Assembly (NCBI GenBank): GCA_016791045.1
Contig: JAEUNO010000015.1
Span: forward strand, 246,471-310,470
Origin: Methyloversatilis sp.
Lineage (GTDB): Bacteria; Pseudomonadota; Gammaproteobacteria; Burkholderiales; Rhodocyclaceae
Direction of reading: 5' to 3'
Length of the DNA: 64,000 bases
Shown: positions 35,304-44,228 of the stretch, piece after piece
How positions within the stretch are numbered: position 1 is the stretch's first letter
How the letters are laid out: the number at the start of each line of letters is the position of its first letter
The notes under the pieces: generated by a model
Told to the model about the DNA's origin: nothing
The model's database searches: none
Seen by the model: only the letters and a program-made list of their open reading frames with translations
Program-made: the position numbers and the translations under genes

Positions 35304-35333
35304 CCCAGCTTCGCCCGACCGGAGGCGATCCGG

Positions 35334-35945
35334 CTACTGCCTGATCGCCTCAAGCTCGAACGTCAGCTTCACCTCGTCGCCGACCAGCCCCTTTTCCACG
35401 CCGTAGGTCATGCCCCATTCGCTGCGCCGTATCGTCGTGCGCGCCGAAATGCCCAGCGTGTGCTTCTTGTGGCCGAACGGATAAGCGGCCGCCTTGTTCA
35501 GCGTCACGTCCAGCGTGACCGGCCGGGTCTGGCCGAGCAGCGTGAGCTTGCCGGCCAGCTTGCCGGCGGTCGGGCTGGTCGTTTCGTACCCCGTGGCTTC
35601 GAACACGATGTCCGGATGCTGCTTCGCGTCCAGAAAATCGTTCTCGCGAATGTGGTTGTCGCGCGCCTTGTGGTTGCTGAACACGCTGTCGGCCGACACC
35701 ACGACGCGGCCCGAACTCAGCTTGCGGGTCTGTTCGTCATAGACGAAGCTGCCCTTGCCCTTCAGGAACAGGCCGAGGATGTCGGCGTAGCCGATGTGGG
35801 CCACGCCGAAACCGATCGAAAAGTGATCGGGATCGATGTCATAGGTGCGCGGCTCGGCCTGTGCTGCCGTGGCGAACGTGCCGCAGGCCAGCGCGACGAG
35901 CAGCGGGCGGTACAGGTGCTGCAGCAGCGGATGCGTCGTTTTCAT
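35334..35945 (-). CDS. YceI-family periplasmic lipid-binding protein
   Basis: 203 residues from ATG 35945 with GGGAGGG upstream; the longer open frame overlaps the next gene and is not family-like. Signal peptide ends near ATAAQAEP. The mature domain begins with YDIDPDHFSIGFGVAHIGYA and continues with the eight-stranded YceI lipocalin-like pattern, ending KLTFELEAIRQ. YceI proteins bind isoprenoid-like chains such as quinones or polyprenyls in the periplasm. It follows the CDP-alcohol phosphatidyltransferase gene by 37 bp, possibly a lipid-linked pair. Confidence 0.92.
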   Translation of the reverse strand: MKTTHPLLQHLYRPLLVALACGTFATAAQAEPRTYDIDPDHFSIGFGVAHIGYADILGLFLKGKGSFVYDEQTRKLSSGRVVVSADSVFSNHKARDNHIRENDFLDAKQHPDIVFEATGYETTSPTAGKLAGKLTLLGQTRPVTLDVTLNKAAAYPFGHKKHTLGISARTTIRRSEWGMTYGVEKGLVGDEVKLTFELEAIRQ

Positions 35946-35982
35946 GCAAAGCCCTCCCGGTTCAGTCGAAAATCCGACGAAG

Positions 35983-36672
35983 TCATGCGTGTGTCCGCCG
36001 GCGGTACAGCCAGCGGATGTCGATGAAAAACGAGGCCGCGAGCGCCAGCAGCGCAAACCCCAGCAATACGGCAGTGGCGCGCGCATCGACCGCCGGCAGC
36101 AGGCACACCAGCAGGCAGGCCACCTGCACCACACACACCGTCTTGCGGCGCAGGCTGTCCGGCAGCGGGCGGTCGAGCCAGCGCCAGACCGGCATCGCGG
36201 CGACGAAGGCGTAGCGCATCGCGCCGATCGCCAGCACCCAGGGCCCGACCTTGCCGAGCAGTACCGGCGCCAGACACAGCACGGCGATCAGGAAGGCATC
36301 GAGTTCCATGTCGAAGCGCGCGCCGAAATCGCTGGCGGCGTCGAAGCGGCGGGCGACCCAGCCGTCGACCCCGTCGAGCAGCAAGGCGGCGAACGCCAGC
36401 ATGGCGAATGGCGTCGCCTGTGCCGCCAACGCAGCCGGGCTGGCCAGCGTGCCGGCCAGCACGGCCACCAGCAGCGCACGGAACAGCGTCACCCGGTTCG
36501 CCGCGCCGAGCGGTCGGCGCCGGTCCGGTCCGTGGCGCAGCAGCAGTGCCGCCATCACCGCATATACACACAGTGCAGCACCGCCGACCCGCAACGGCAG
36601 ATCGAGTGCATGCGCGAGCGTGGCGGTCAGGATGGCGAGCAGCACCGCACCCGCCAGCAGATCCAGCCACAT
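35983..36672 (-). CDS. CDP-alcohol phosphatidyltransferase family protein
   Basis: 229 residues from ATG 36672, which puts a membrane helix at the N-terminus; the frame stays open to 36837 but that part looks non-coding. The full signature is seen in DGVDGWVARRFDAASDF followed by GARFDMELD: D-x2-DG-x2-AR-x8-G-x3-D-x3-D, so it should be active. About six membrane helices. It joins a CDP-activated lipid to a small alcohol (glycerol-phosphate, inositol, serine or other); the acceptor cannot be read from sequence. The neighbouring flippase and glycosyltransferase genes leave open a role in an unusual lipid. Confidence 0.85.
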   Translation of the reverse strand: MWLDLLAGAVLLAILTATLAHALDLPLRVGGAALCVYAVMAALLLRHGPDRRRPLGAANRVTLFRALLVAVLAGTLASPAALAAQATPFAMLAFAALLLDGVDGWVARRFDAASDFGARFDMELDAFLIAVLCLAPVLLGKVGPWVLAIGAMRYAFVAAMPVWRWLDRPLPDSLRRKTVCVVQVACLLVCLLPAVDARATAVLLGFALLALAASFFIDIRWLYRRRTHA

Positions 36673-36864
36673 CGGCGGCACCGCATTCAGCGGTCTCGCA
36701 TCCCCCACTCCTGCTGCCAAACCGATCTCCCTGAACGCTGTCCCGAGGCCGGCTGTCGGTCGCCGCGCACCCCTGCAGTGTGGCGGTACGTCCATCGGCC
36801 TGCCTGCTTCAACCCGCTTTTCGATACCCTTGAGCACCGAATCGTTCGCTCACGATGAAAAACC

Positions 36865-37872
36865 ATGCCTGCTGACACGTCCATCGACCACACCTCTGCA
36901 TTCTGGACCGTCGCGCCCGGCACCGGCGAACTGCGCACCGAAGCACTGCCGGCGCTGCGCGCCGGCGAGGTGCGCGTACGCGCGCTGTACAGCGGCATCA
37001 GCCGCGGCACGGAAAGCCTCGTGTTCCGCGGCGACGTGCCGGCCAGCGAATATCAGCGCATGCGCGCGCCGTTCCAGCAGGGCGACTTCCCGGGGCCGGT
37101 GAAGTACGGCTACATCAGCGTCGGCATCGTCGAGGACGGCCTGGGCGAACAGGCGGCCGCGCTGCGCGGCCGTACCGTGTTCTGCCTGCACCCGCATCAG
37201 CAGCGTTACGTGGTGCCCGTCGACGCGGTCGTGCCGCTGCCCGACGGCCTGCCGGCTGCACGCGCGGTACTGGCCGCCAACATGGAAACCGCCATCAACG
37301 CGGTGTGGGACGCCGCGCCTTCGGTCGGCGATCGCATCGCGGTGATCGGCGCCGGCGTGGTCGGCACGCTGGTCGCCTGGCTGTGCGCGCGCATCCCGGG
37401 CACCCAGGTCGAACTGATCGATATCGACCCGCGCCGCGGCGCGCCGGCCGCGGCGCTCGGCCTCGCCTTGCGCGCGCCGGAGGCTGCCGCCACGGAAAGG
37501 GATCTGGTCATCCACGCCAGCGGCAGCGCCGCCGGTCTGCGCAGTGCGCTGGCGATCGCCGGCTTGGAAGCGACGGTGGTTGAAATGAGCTGGTTCGGTC
37601 AGCAGGCGGTCGCGTTGCCCCTGGGCGAAGCCTTCCACGCGAAGCGCCTCACGCTGCGTTCCAGCCAGGTCGGTCACCTGCCACCCGCGCGGCTGCCGCG
37701 CTGGACTTATCGGCGGCGCATGGAACTCGCGCTGTCGCTGCTCGTCGACGACAGGCTCGATATCCTGATCAGCGGCGAAAGCGATTTCGCCGACCTGCCC
37801 GACCTGATGCCCGTACTGGCCGCCGATGGCGCCGGCGTGCTGTGTCATCGCATCCGCTACGCGGCCGCCTGA
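36865..37872 (+). CDS. MDR-family zinc-type dehydrogenase
   Basis: 335 residues. [15 protein letters not shown] near the N-terminus and the Rossmann loop [16 protein letters not shown] (about residues 153-168) place it in the medium-chain dehydrogenase superfamily, closest in feel to BchC-like/threonine dehydrogenase-like members. The cysteine cluster of the structural zinc lobe is missing, and the usual catalytic Cys and His near residues 35-60 are not evident. An oxidoreductase using NAD(P) is likely; substrate unknown. It is the first of a tight plus-strand run (MDR, PTPS-like, glycosyltransferase, methyltransferase, flippase) and is separated from the PTPS-like gene by 35 bp. Confidence 0.8.
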   Translation: MPADTSIDHTSAFWTVAPGTGELRTEALPALRAGEVRVRALYSGISRGTESLVFRGDVPASEYQRMRAPFQQGDFPGPVKYGYISVGIVEDGLGEQAAALRGRTVFCLHPHQQRYVVPVDAVVPLPDGLPAARAVLAANMETAINAVWDAAPSVGDRIAVIGAGVVGTLVAWLCARIPGTQVELIDIDPRRGAPAAALGLALRAPEAAATERDLVIHASGSAAGLRSALAIAGLEATVVEMSWFGQQAVALPLGEAFHAKRLTLRSSQVGHLPPARLPRWTYRRRMELALSLLVDDRLDILISGESDFADLPDLMPVLAADGAGVLCHRIRYAAA

Positions 37873-37907
37873 GTATTCACTTTAGTTTCCGTCACCAAGG
37901 ACCTCCC

Positions 37908-38306
37908 ATGTACAGCCTCACCGTCCGCGACCACATCATGATTGCGCACAGCTTCCAGGGCGAAATCTTCGGCCCGGCGCAGCGCATGCACGGCGCCACC
38001 TACTTGATCGACGTGTGCTTCCAGCGCGCCGAACTCGACGCCGACGGGCTGGTGATCGACATCGGTCTCGCCAGCACCGTGCTGCATGACGTACTGGCCG
38101 ACCTGAACTTCCGCAATCTGGACGAAGAGCCGGCGTTCAGCGGCAAGAACACCACCACCGAATTCATGGCACGCGTGGTGTTCGACCGCATCGCTGCCGC
38201 CACGCGCGACGGCCGGCTGGGCGACAGCGGTCGCGGGCTGGACCGGCTGAAGGTGACGCTGCACGAATCGCACGTCGCCTGGGCCGGCTACGAAGCCGAT
38301 CTGTGA
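37908..38306 (+). CDS. PTPS/QueD-like protein lacking catalytic residues
   Basis: 132 residues from ATG 37908, which has AAGGA upstream. The T-fold of 6-pyruvoyl-tetrahydropterin synthase/QueD is recognisable: [48 protein letters not shown] and [13 protein letters not shown]. The pterin-anchoring Glu (in HES) and the TTE segment are kept. However, the second zinc His of the HGH motif is Ala (MHGAT), the catalytic Cys before it is absent, and the Asp-His of the LDH motif is Asn-Phe (LNF). It may bind a pterin-like ligand without doing normal PTPS or QueD chemistry. Coupled by GTGA to the next gene. Confidence 0.82.
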   Translation: MYSLTVRDHIMIAHSFQGEIFGPAQRMHGATYLIDVCFQRAELDADGLVIDIGLASTVLHDVLADLNFRNLDEEPAFSGKNTTTEFMARVVFDRIAAATRDGRLGDSGRGLDRLKVTLHESHVAWAGYEADL

Positions 38307-39364
38307 CGCTGCATTTCATTGTCGCGGGCGACCCGGCTCAACACACCGGCGGCTACCGCTACGACGCGCGCATCGTGGCCGCGCTGCGCGCGCGCGGCTG
38401 GACAGTCGAGGTGACCGGCCTGCCCGGCCGCTTCCCGGATGCCGACGACACGGCGCGCCGTGCGCTGCAGCGCACGCTGGCCGCGCTGGCCGACGGCAGC
38501 GCCGTGGTGATCGACGGTCTGGCACTGGGCGGCCTGCCGGACGTCGCGGCCGCGCACGCCGGGCGGCTGCGCCTGATCGCACTGATCCATCATCCGCTGG
38601 CCGACGAAACCGGTCTCGCCGCCGACCGGCGCGACGCCCTGCTGCACAGCGAATGCGCGGCGCTCTCGCACATGGCCGGCATCGTCACCAGCAGCCGGTT
38701 CACCGCGCGCCGGCTGGCCCGTTACGGCGTCGGTGGCAGGCCGCTCGCCGTCGTCGAGCCGGGCGTCGATGCTGCGCCGCTGGCCGCTGCCGACCAGCAG
38801 CCGCCGCGCCTGCTGTGCGTCGCAACGATCACGCCGCGCAAGGGCCACGATGTGCTGGTTGCGGCGCTGGCGTCGGTCGCCGACCTCGACTGGACCTGCG
38901 ACTGCATCGGCTCGACCACGCGCACGCCGAACCATGCCGCACAGGTGGCGGCACACATTTCCGCCGCCGGCCTCGACGCACGCATCCGCCTGCACGGCGA
39001 ATGCAGCGACGCCGCCCTGGCCGCCGCCTGGCGGGCGGCCGACCTGTTCGTGCTGCCGTCGCACTACGAAGGCTATGGCATGGTGATCACCGAAGCGCTG
39101 GCGCACGGCCTGCCGGTGCTCACGACGACCGGCGGCGCGCTGGCCGATACCTTGCCGCCGGGCAGCGGCGTTGCCGTACCGCCGGGTGACGCGCCGGCTC
39201 TGGCGGCTGCGCTGCGCCACCTGATCGGCGACGCGTCGGCCCGCCACGCGCTGCGCGCAGGCGCACGCGCCCGGCGCGCCGACCTGCCGGACTGGACCGC
39301 CGCCGGCGACGCCTTCGCCGGCGCATTGCGGAACCTGCTTGCGGTCGAGGGCCACGCCGCATGA
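38303..39364 (+). CDS. GT4-type glycosyltransferase
   Basis: 353 residues from a GTG that overlaps the PTPS-like stop as GTGA. The N-terminus ([20 protein letters not shown]) and the C-terminal [19 protein letters not shown], which carries the E-x7-E motif, are typical of family 4 glycosyltransferases; [12 protein letters not shown] is also conserved. It is coupled at its end (ATGA) to a methyltransferase gene. In this cluster the acceptor may be a pterin- or pyrimidine-like compound or a lipid. This is inferred from context only. Confidence 0.85.
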   Translation: MTLHFIVAGDPAQHTGGYRYDARIVAALRARGWTVEVTGLPGRFPDADDTARRALQRTLAALADGSAVVIDGLALGGLPDVAAAHAGRLRLIALIHHPLADETGLAADRRDALLHSECAALSHMAGIVTSSRFTARRLARYGVGGRPLAVVEPGVDAAPLAAADQQPPRLLCVATITPRKGHDVLVAALASVADLDWTCDCIGSTTRTPNHAAQVAAHISAAGLDARIRLHGECSDAALAAAWRAADLFVLPSHYEGYGMVITEALAHGLPVLTTTGGALADTLPPGSGVAVPPGDAPALAAALRHLIGDASARHALRAGARARRADLPDWTAAGDAFAGALRNLLAVEGHAA

Positions 39365-40272
39365 GCATCCCGCCCCGGCATCTCGACGCGCCGCATCCGG
39401 ACACGATTTTCGACGCCGGCTGGCTGTCTTTGCGCCGCCCGGCCGATACCGCCGCCCGCGCCGAGCCGCTGAACCGGCTGGCGCACGACTGGCTGAGCGC
39501 CCGCGCCGGCCGGCCGCTGCGACTGATCGATCTGGGCAGCGGCAGCGGCGCCAATCCGCACTATCTCGCGCCCCGGCTGCCCGGACCGCAGCACTGGCAG
39601 CTGGTCGATCACGATCCGGCGCTGCTCGCGCTGGCGCAGGGCACGTGCAGCGCGGTGTGCGACCGCGATGGCCGGCCGGTCGGGATCGACACCCGGCTGC
39701 GTACGCTGCATGCGCTGGCCGAGGACGACTTCGCCGGCAGCGATCTGGTCAGTGCCTCGGCGCTGATCGATCTGGTCGATGAAGGCTGGCTGGTCCGCTT
39801 CGCCGACGCCTGTGCTTACGCCGGCTGCGCGGTGCTGGTCGTGCTCAGTGTCGATGGTCACTGGGTGATCGACGATGGCGAGGTCGCCGATCCGGACGAC
39901 GCCTTCGTGCGCACCGCGTTCAACGCGCACCAGCAACGAAACAAGGGCGCCAGCGATGGTGCGGGCAGGATGTCGGGCCCGGCGCTCGGCGCCCGCGCCG
40001 CGCCGCGGCTGGCGGCACTGCTCGAAGCGCAGGGTTTTGTGGTCACGCTGGCCTACAGCCCCTGGGTCATTCACATGGTCGATATCGGCCAGCGCGCGCT
40101 CGCCGCCGCCCTGCTCGACGGCTGGCGCGCCGCCGCCGCCGAACAGTGCCCGCATGCGGCCGCGCGCATCGAGGCCTGGCACGCGCGCCGGCAACTGGCG
40201 CTGGCGCACGATTCGACCCGGATCGAAGTCGGCCATTTCGATCTGTACGCCGAGCCGGGCGTCCGGTCATGA
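39361..40272 (+). CDS. SAM-dependent methyltransferase-like protein
   Basis: 303 residues. LRLIDLGSGSGANPHYLAPR is motif I of class I SAM-dependent methyltransferases and HWQLVDHDPALLALA the acidic motif II. The middle part (DFAGSDLVSASALIDLVDEG) is consistent with motif IV. Coupled by ATGA to both neighbours, so the glycosyltransferase, methyltransferase and flippase are made together. The substrate is unknown. Confidence 0.8.
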   Translation: MSIPPRHLDAPHPDTIFDAGWLSLRRPADTAARAEPLNRLAHDWLSARAGRPLRLIDLGSGSGANPHYLAPRLPGPQHWQLVDHDPALLALAQGTCSAVCDRDGRPVGIDTRLRTLHALAEDDFAGSDLVSASALIDLVDEGWLVRFADACAYAGCAVLVVLSVDGHWVIDDGEVADPDDAFVRTAFNAHQQRNKGASDGAGRMSGPALGARAAPRLAALLEAQGFVVTLAYSPWVIHMVDIGQRALAAALLDGWRAAAAEQCPHAAARIEAWHARRQLALAHDSTRIEVGHFDLYAEPGVRS

Positions 40273-41213
40273 GCCCGGGGCGCGCTGTCTGGCGCTATCT
40301 GATCGGTGCGGCGCTGCTGACCGCGCTCGCCGTCACACTGGACAGCGCGGCGATCGGCGCAGCCATTGCCGGTGCATCGCCCGGCTGGCTGATCGCCGCC
40401 CTGCTGCTGAGCGTGCCGCAGGTGGCGCTGTCGGCCTGGCGCTGGCGCTACACCGCCGCGCGGCTGGGCGCGCCACTGGGCAGGCGGCAGGCGTACGCCG
40501 AGTACTACCTCGCCACCTTTCTGAACCAGGTGCTGCCGGGTGGCGTGGCCGGCGATGCCGCGCGTGCCTGGCGACATGCGCGCGAGCTGGAGTCCGGCCA
40601 TGCCGCCTGGCAGGCGGTGGTGATCGAGCGTGCATCCGGTCAGTTCGTGCTGCTGCTGTGCGCGCTGGCGGCGCTGGCGGCATCGGTGCCGCTGCAGTCC
40701 GCGCTGGCGCGCGCGATCGACGGCAGGGCCGGCTGGATCATCGGCGCGCTGCTTGCCGGTGCCCTGGGTGTTGCTGTGCTGCTGCGCCGCCGTGCTCAGC
40801 CGGGCGGGCGCATCGCTGCCGTGCTCGGGCGCAGCCTGCTGGCGCGCGACGTGTGGCCGGTGCAGCTCGTGGCGTCGGCGGGCGTCGTGCTGAGCTACAT
40901 CACCGTATATATATGCTGTGCGCGCATGATCGGCGTGACGCTGCCGACGGCCGAACTGTGGCCGCTGGTGCCCTGGGTGCTGTTCGCGATGGCGATCCCG
41001 CTGTCGGTCGCCGGCTGGGGCGTGCGCGAAGGCGCAGCCGCCGTGATCTGGGCCGCTGCAGGGCTGGACCCGGCACAGGGCGTGGCGATTTCCGTGACGT
41101 ACGGTCTGGTGGTGCTGCTGTCCAGTCTGCCCGGCGCGCTGGTGCTGCTGCGTCAGCGTGCCCGTGTCGCGTCCAGTTCCAGATCGAACAGCGTATCGCT
41201 GCCACAGGCATAA
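40269..41213 (+). CDS. Lysylphosphatidylglycerol synthetase/flippase-like membrane protein (UPF0104)
   Basis: 314 residues from ATG 40269 with about eight membrane helices. The region AEYYLATFLNQVLPGGVAGD is the hallmark of the AglD/MprF-N (LPG_synthase_TM) family of putative lipid flippases, and VAGWGVREGAAAVIWAAAG near the C-terminus is also conserved. It may flip the glycosylated, methylated product of the preceding enzymes across the inner membrane. Its last 61 bp overlap the 3' end of the oppositely oriented RibD-like gene. Confidence 0.85.
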   Translation: MSPGRAVWRYLIGAALLTALAVTLDSAAIGAAIAGASPGWLIAALLLSVPQVALSAWRWRYTAARLGAPLGRRQAYAEYYLATFLNQVLPGGVAGDAARAWRHARELESGHAAWQAVVIERASGQFVLLLCALAALAASVPLQSALARAIDGRAGWIIGALLAGALGVAVLLRRRAQPGGRIAAVLGRSLLARDVWPVQLVASAGVVLSYITVYICCARMIGVTLPTAELWPLVPWVLFAMAIPLSVAGWGVREGAAAVIWAAAGLDPAQGVAISVTYGLVVLLSSLPGALVLLRQRARVASSSRSNSVSLPQA

Positions 41214-42010
41214 CTTCGGCAGCGCGGCCGCAGCGCCTCGTCGAGCGTGCCGATCGGCGGCAAGATCAGGCCCGGTCGGCCGGAGCCGATCAGCAGGGGC
41301 GCGACCATGACGTGCAGCCGGTCGAGTGCACCGGCCTGCAGGAAGCGCGACACGGTCACCCCGCCCCCTTCGATCAGCACCCGCTTCAGGCCGCGCGACG
41401 CGAGCAGCGCGAGCACCGACTGCGGCGCGAATCCGTCTGCCTCCGTGGCCAGCTCGACGCGCTCGACGTGCCCGGCGGCGGACACGTCGGCGCACTGCCC
41501 GGCTGCGACCACATGCAGCGTCGGCGCATCCGCCTGGTCGAACAGCGGTCCGCTGCGTTGCGCGCGCCCGCGCGGATCGAGCACCACGCGCACCGGATGC
41601 GGCCCGGCGACATGGCGCACCGTCAGCTGCGGTTGATCGGCATCCGCCGTGCCGACGCCCACCACGACCGCATCGACCACGGCACGCACCCTGTGCAGGT
41701 GACGACGCGCCTCGTCGCCATTTATATAGTGCGAATGACCGCTGTCGGTGGCGATGCGCCCGTCCAGGCTCTGGCCGATCTGCGCGATGGCAAGCGGCGC
41801 GCCACGCGCCACCAGCGGCAGAAAGAGGTCGAACAGCGCGGCCGCGGCGGAACCGGATGGCGGCGTGCTGGACCACGCGCCGCCCGGTGCCACGTCGAGC
41901 GTGACGTACTCATGACGGAAACTTGTCAGCCCGATTGCGGACCAATCGACGCAACGGGCCTGAAGGACGAGGGCCCACGCTTCATCTTCGGCGACTTCGG
42001 TCAGCGACAT
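41153..42010 (-). CDS. RibD C-terminal-type reductase
   Basis: 285 residues from ATG 42010 (a GTG at 42016 is the alternative). IAQIGQSLDGRIATDSGHSH, VDAVVVGVGTADADQP and RVLIEGGGVTVSRFLQAG match the RibD C-terminal domain, which reduces the ribosyl side chain of a pyrimidine intermediate with NADPH in riboflavin synthesis. The deaminase domain of RibD is absent; the about 75 N-terminal residues are not recognised. Stand-alone reductases of this type occur in archaeal riboflavin and in secondary pathways. It lies between the flippase gene (tail overlap of 61 bp) and the divergent RibA-like gene. Confidence 0.85.
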   Translation of the reverse strand: MSLTEVAEDEAWALVLQARCVDWSAIGLTSFRHEYVTLDVAPGGAWSSTPPSGSAAAALFDLFLPLVARGAPLAIAQIGQSLDGRIATDSGHSHYINGDEARRHLHRVRAVVDAVVVGVGTADADQPQLTVRHVAGPHPVRVVLDPRGRAQRSGPLFDQADAPTLHVVAAGQCADVSAAGHVERVELATEADGFAPQSVLALLASRGLKRVLIEGGGVTVSRFLQAGALDRLHVMVAPLLIGSGRPGLILPPIGTLDEALRPRCRSYACGSDTLFDLELDATRAR

Positions 42011-42107
42011 CCGCACTGCATTCCTTCATGGGGTGACTGCCTCGACACGACAACGGACGGGCAACGGGCGTCTTCAGACAACATCCATATCAAATCGGAA
42101 AAACGAC

Positions 42108-43232
42108 ATGCGCCAAGCCGAACGAGCCCTGTTTGACCTGCGACGCGGCGTCCCGGTGCTGCTGGCAGACGTCGGCAGCGACACCCTGATCCTGCCGGTC
42201 GAAGCACTGACCGACGATACGCTGACCGATGCACAGCTGCTGACCGGCAGCGTGCCGCAACTGGTGCTGTCGCGCCATCGCCTGGCGGCACTCGGCCACC
42301 CTATCAGCGATGAGGCCCAGGCGCTGACGCCGACCGGCCTGACCGACAGTGCGCACCTGCGCCGGCTGGCCAGTGCGCGCGACGTCCGGCTGCCGGACGG
42401 CCTGCGGCGCGCGCCGGCCAGCACGGCTGCCGCGGCGGCGCTGCGCCTGCTCGGACGCGCACAGCTGCTGCCGGCGGCGGTCGCCTTTCCGGTGCTGCCG
42501 GCGCGCGCCGCGCTGGTCGCCGCCGAAATCGCCAGCGGCCATCTGCTGTCGGTCGGTACGGCCGATGTGCTGGCACTGTGCGACGGCGGCCACGGCGTGC
42601 TGACGCGCATCAGCGAGGCGCGCATACCGCTGGCCGACGCCGACGAAGCCCGCTTCGTGCTGTTCCGCGAAGCGGACGGCCTGCGCGAGCACGTCGCCAT
42701 CGTCATCGGCGATCCGCACGACTGGGCCGAGCCGGTGCCGGTTCGCCTGCATTCGTCCTGTCTGACCGGCGACCTGTTCGGCAGCCTGCGCTGCGACTGC
42801 GGCGAACAGCTGCGCCGCGGCGTGGCGGCAATCAATGCGCAGGGCGGCGGCGTGCTGCTCTATCTGTCGCAGGAAGGACGCGGCATCGGTCTGGCGAACA
42901 AGCTGCGCGCCTATGCGCTGCAGGACGACGGGCTCGACACGATCGATGCCGACCAGGTCATCGGCTTCGGTGACGACGAGCGCGATTTCCGCATCGCGCA
43001 CCAGATCCTCGATCAACTGGGCGTGTCGCGCGTGCTGCTGCTGACCAACAATCCGGGCAAGATCGATGCGCTGCGTCATGCCGGCATCAATGTGGTGGCG
43101 CGGCAGGCGATCTACGGCGACCTCACGTCGCAGAACCAGCGCTACCTGGAAACCAAGGCGCGCCGGCAGGGGCACAGCCTGGGCGAGCTGCTCGGCATGC
43201 GACCGGTGGCCGACGGCGCCGGCCGTGCCTGA
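42108..43232 (+). CDS. ribA: GTP cyclohydrolase II-like protein with degenerate DHBP-synthase-like N-domain
   Basis: 374 residues from ATG 42108. The C-terminal 190 residues are a full GTP cyclohydrolase II: zinc cysteines in SCLTGDLFGSLRCDCGEQL, catalytic loop LLYLSQEGRGIGLANKLRAY (including the Tyr required for full ring opening and deformylation) and LLTNNPGKIDALRHAGI. The Glu after the HS of the E. coli HSECLTGD motif is Ser here. The N-terminal 180 residues follow the outline of DHBP synthase (RibB), but the acidic DDEDRENEGD catalytic stretch is replaced by ADVGSDTLILPVE, so that domain is probably inactive. It opens GTP to the diaminopyrimidine precursor. The main riboflavin genes are probably elsewhere. 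Confidence 0.85.
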   Translation: MRQAERALFDLRRGVPVLLADVGSDTLILPVEALTDDTLTDAQLLTGSVPQLVLSRHRLAALGHPISDEAQALTPTGLTDSAHLRRLASARDVRLPDGLRRAPASTAAAAALRLLGRAQLLPAAVAFPVLPARAALVAAEIASGHLLSVGTADVLALCDGGHGVLTRISEARIPLADADEARFVLFREADGLREHVAIVIGDPHDWAEPVPVRLHSSCLTGDLFGSLRCDCGEQLRRGVAAINAQGGGVLLYLSQEGRGIGLANKLRAYALQDDGLDTIDADQVIGFGDDERDFRIAHQILDQLGVSRVLLLTNNPGKIDALRHAGINVVARQAIYGDLTSQNQRYLETKARRQGHSLGELLGMRPVADGAGRA

Positions 43233-43248
43233 GCACGTGGTCCGCAGC

Positions 43249-44079
43249 TCAGCGCGGCGCCGGCTTGAGCTGCGCCAGATCGAAATCACGGGCCTCGTCG
43301 ATCAGCTGCGCCAGCCGGACGGCAAAGTGGTCGACCAGACGCGCTCCCATTTCGGCGCTGGCGCGCTGCGCGTTGCCGGTGACGCCCGAGCCGTGCAGGT
43401 CCTGCGCCATCCAGCCGAAGCCCGCTTCACCTTCCGGACCGAGCAGGCAGCCGCTGGCCGCCATCTGCGCGCCCAGACTGCGGAAGTCGCCGAGCGCCTC
43501 GCGGCGCACGGCGTGTGGCGCCAGATGCAGCATCATCGACGTTTCCAGCGCGCCGCCGTGCAGGCCGTGACGAAGTTCGTCTGCATCGAGCACACCGGGC
43601 GGCAGTGCGAAGCGGAAGTAATTGGCGCGCACCACCAGCATGCCGTGCGCCGCGCGCAGCTTGAGCGCGGCCAGATCGACCAGCGCCTTGTTGCCGCCAT
43701 GGCTGTTGAACAGCACCAGCCGGCGGAAACCCGCGCGCGCCACGCTGTCGCCCAGTTCGCCCAGTGCGGCCAGCGCGGTTTCGGGGCTCAGGCTCAGGGT
43801 GCCGGCGAAAGCGGTGTGTTCCAGACTGAGCCCGACCGCCAGCGGCGGCAGCACGCACACCGGCACATCGGCGCGCACACGCGGCAGGGCCGCAGCGACC
43901 AGTCCGTTCGCGATATCGAGATCGGTGCTCAGCGGCAGGTGCTCGCCATGCTGTTCGATCGCCGCCAGCGGCAGCAGCGCCACGCCACCACGCGCGGCGC
44001 ACTGCGCGATACGCTGCGGCGTCAGGTCCTGCCACCAGGGGCTGTCGCCCGACTGCCCTTCACCTGCACCGTCTGCCAT
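43249..44079 (-). CDS. Creatininase-family metal-dependent amidohydrolase
   Basis: 276 residues from ATG 44079; the longer frame upstream is not family-like. Metal-binding motifs of the creatininase superfamily are seen: LPLAAIEQHGEHLPLSTDLD (Glu, His and Asp ligands), LFNSHGGNKALVD, and HGGALETSMML with the conserved Glu. Members include creatininase, the FAPy deformylase of archaeal riboflavin and F420 synthesis, and MftE. Beside a GTP cyclohydrolase II and a RibD-type reductase, a deformylase or amide hydrolase acting on a pyrimidine is more likely than creatinine breakdown; that is inference. Convergent with the RibA-like gene, 16 bp apart. Confidence 0.85.
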   Translation of the reverse strand: MADGAGEGQSGDSPWWQDLTPQRIAQCAARGGVALLPLAAIEQHGEHLPLSTDLDIANGLVAAALPRVRADVPVCVLPPLAVGLSLEHTAFAGTLSLSPETALAALGELGDSVARAGFRRLVLFNSHGGNKALVDLAALKLRAAHGMLVVRANYFRFALPPGVLDADELRHGLHGGALETSMMLHLAPHAVRREALGDFRSLGAQMAASGCLLGPEGEAGFGWMAQDLHGSGVTGNAQRASAEMGARLVDHFAVRLAQLIDEARDFDLAQLKPAPR

Positions 44080-44228
44080 GCCGTGTCTCCGTTGAATGCC
44101 GTGGCGCCGCCTGTCCGGCCCGATACTACCGGGCGGTCCGACAGGACAGCGAAATCTGCACCACGCCTGCTGCCTTGACCACGCAGCGTGAGCCACGAAA
44201 TCAGAGCCTCCGAGGCCCGAGCCCAGTG

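Noticed and set aside
37908-38306. Queuosine biosynthesis (queD)
   Set aside because: Catalytic Cys and His are missing and no queC, queE or queF is adjacent.
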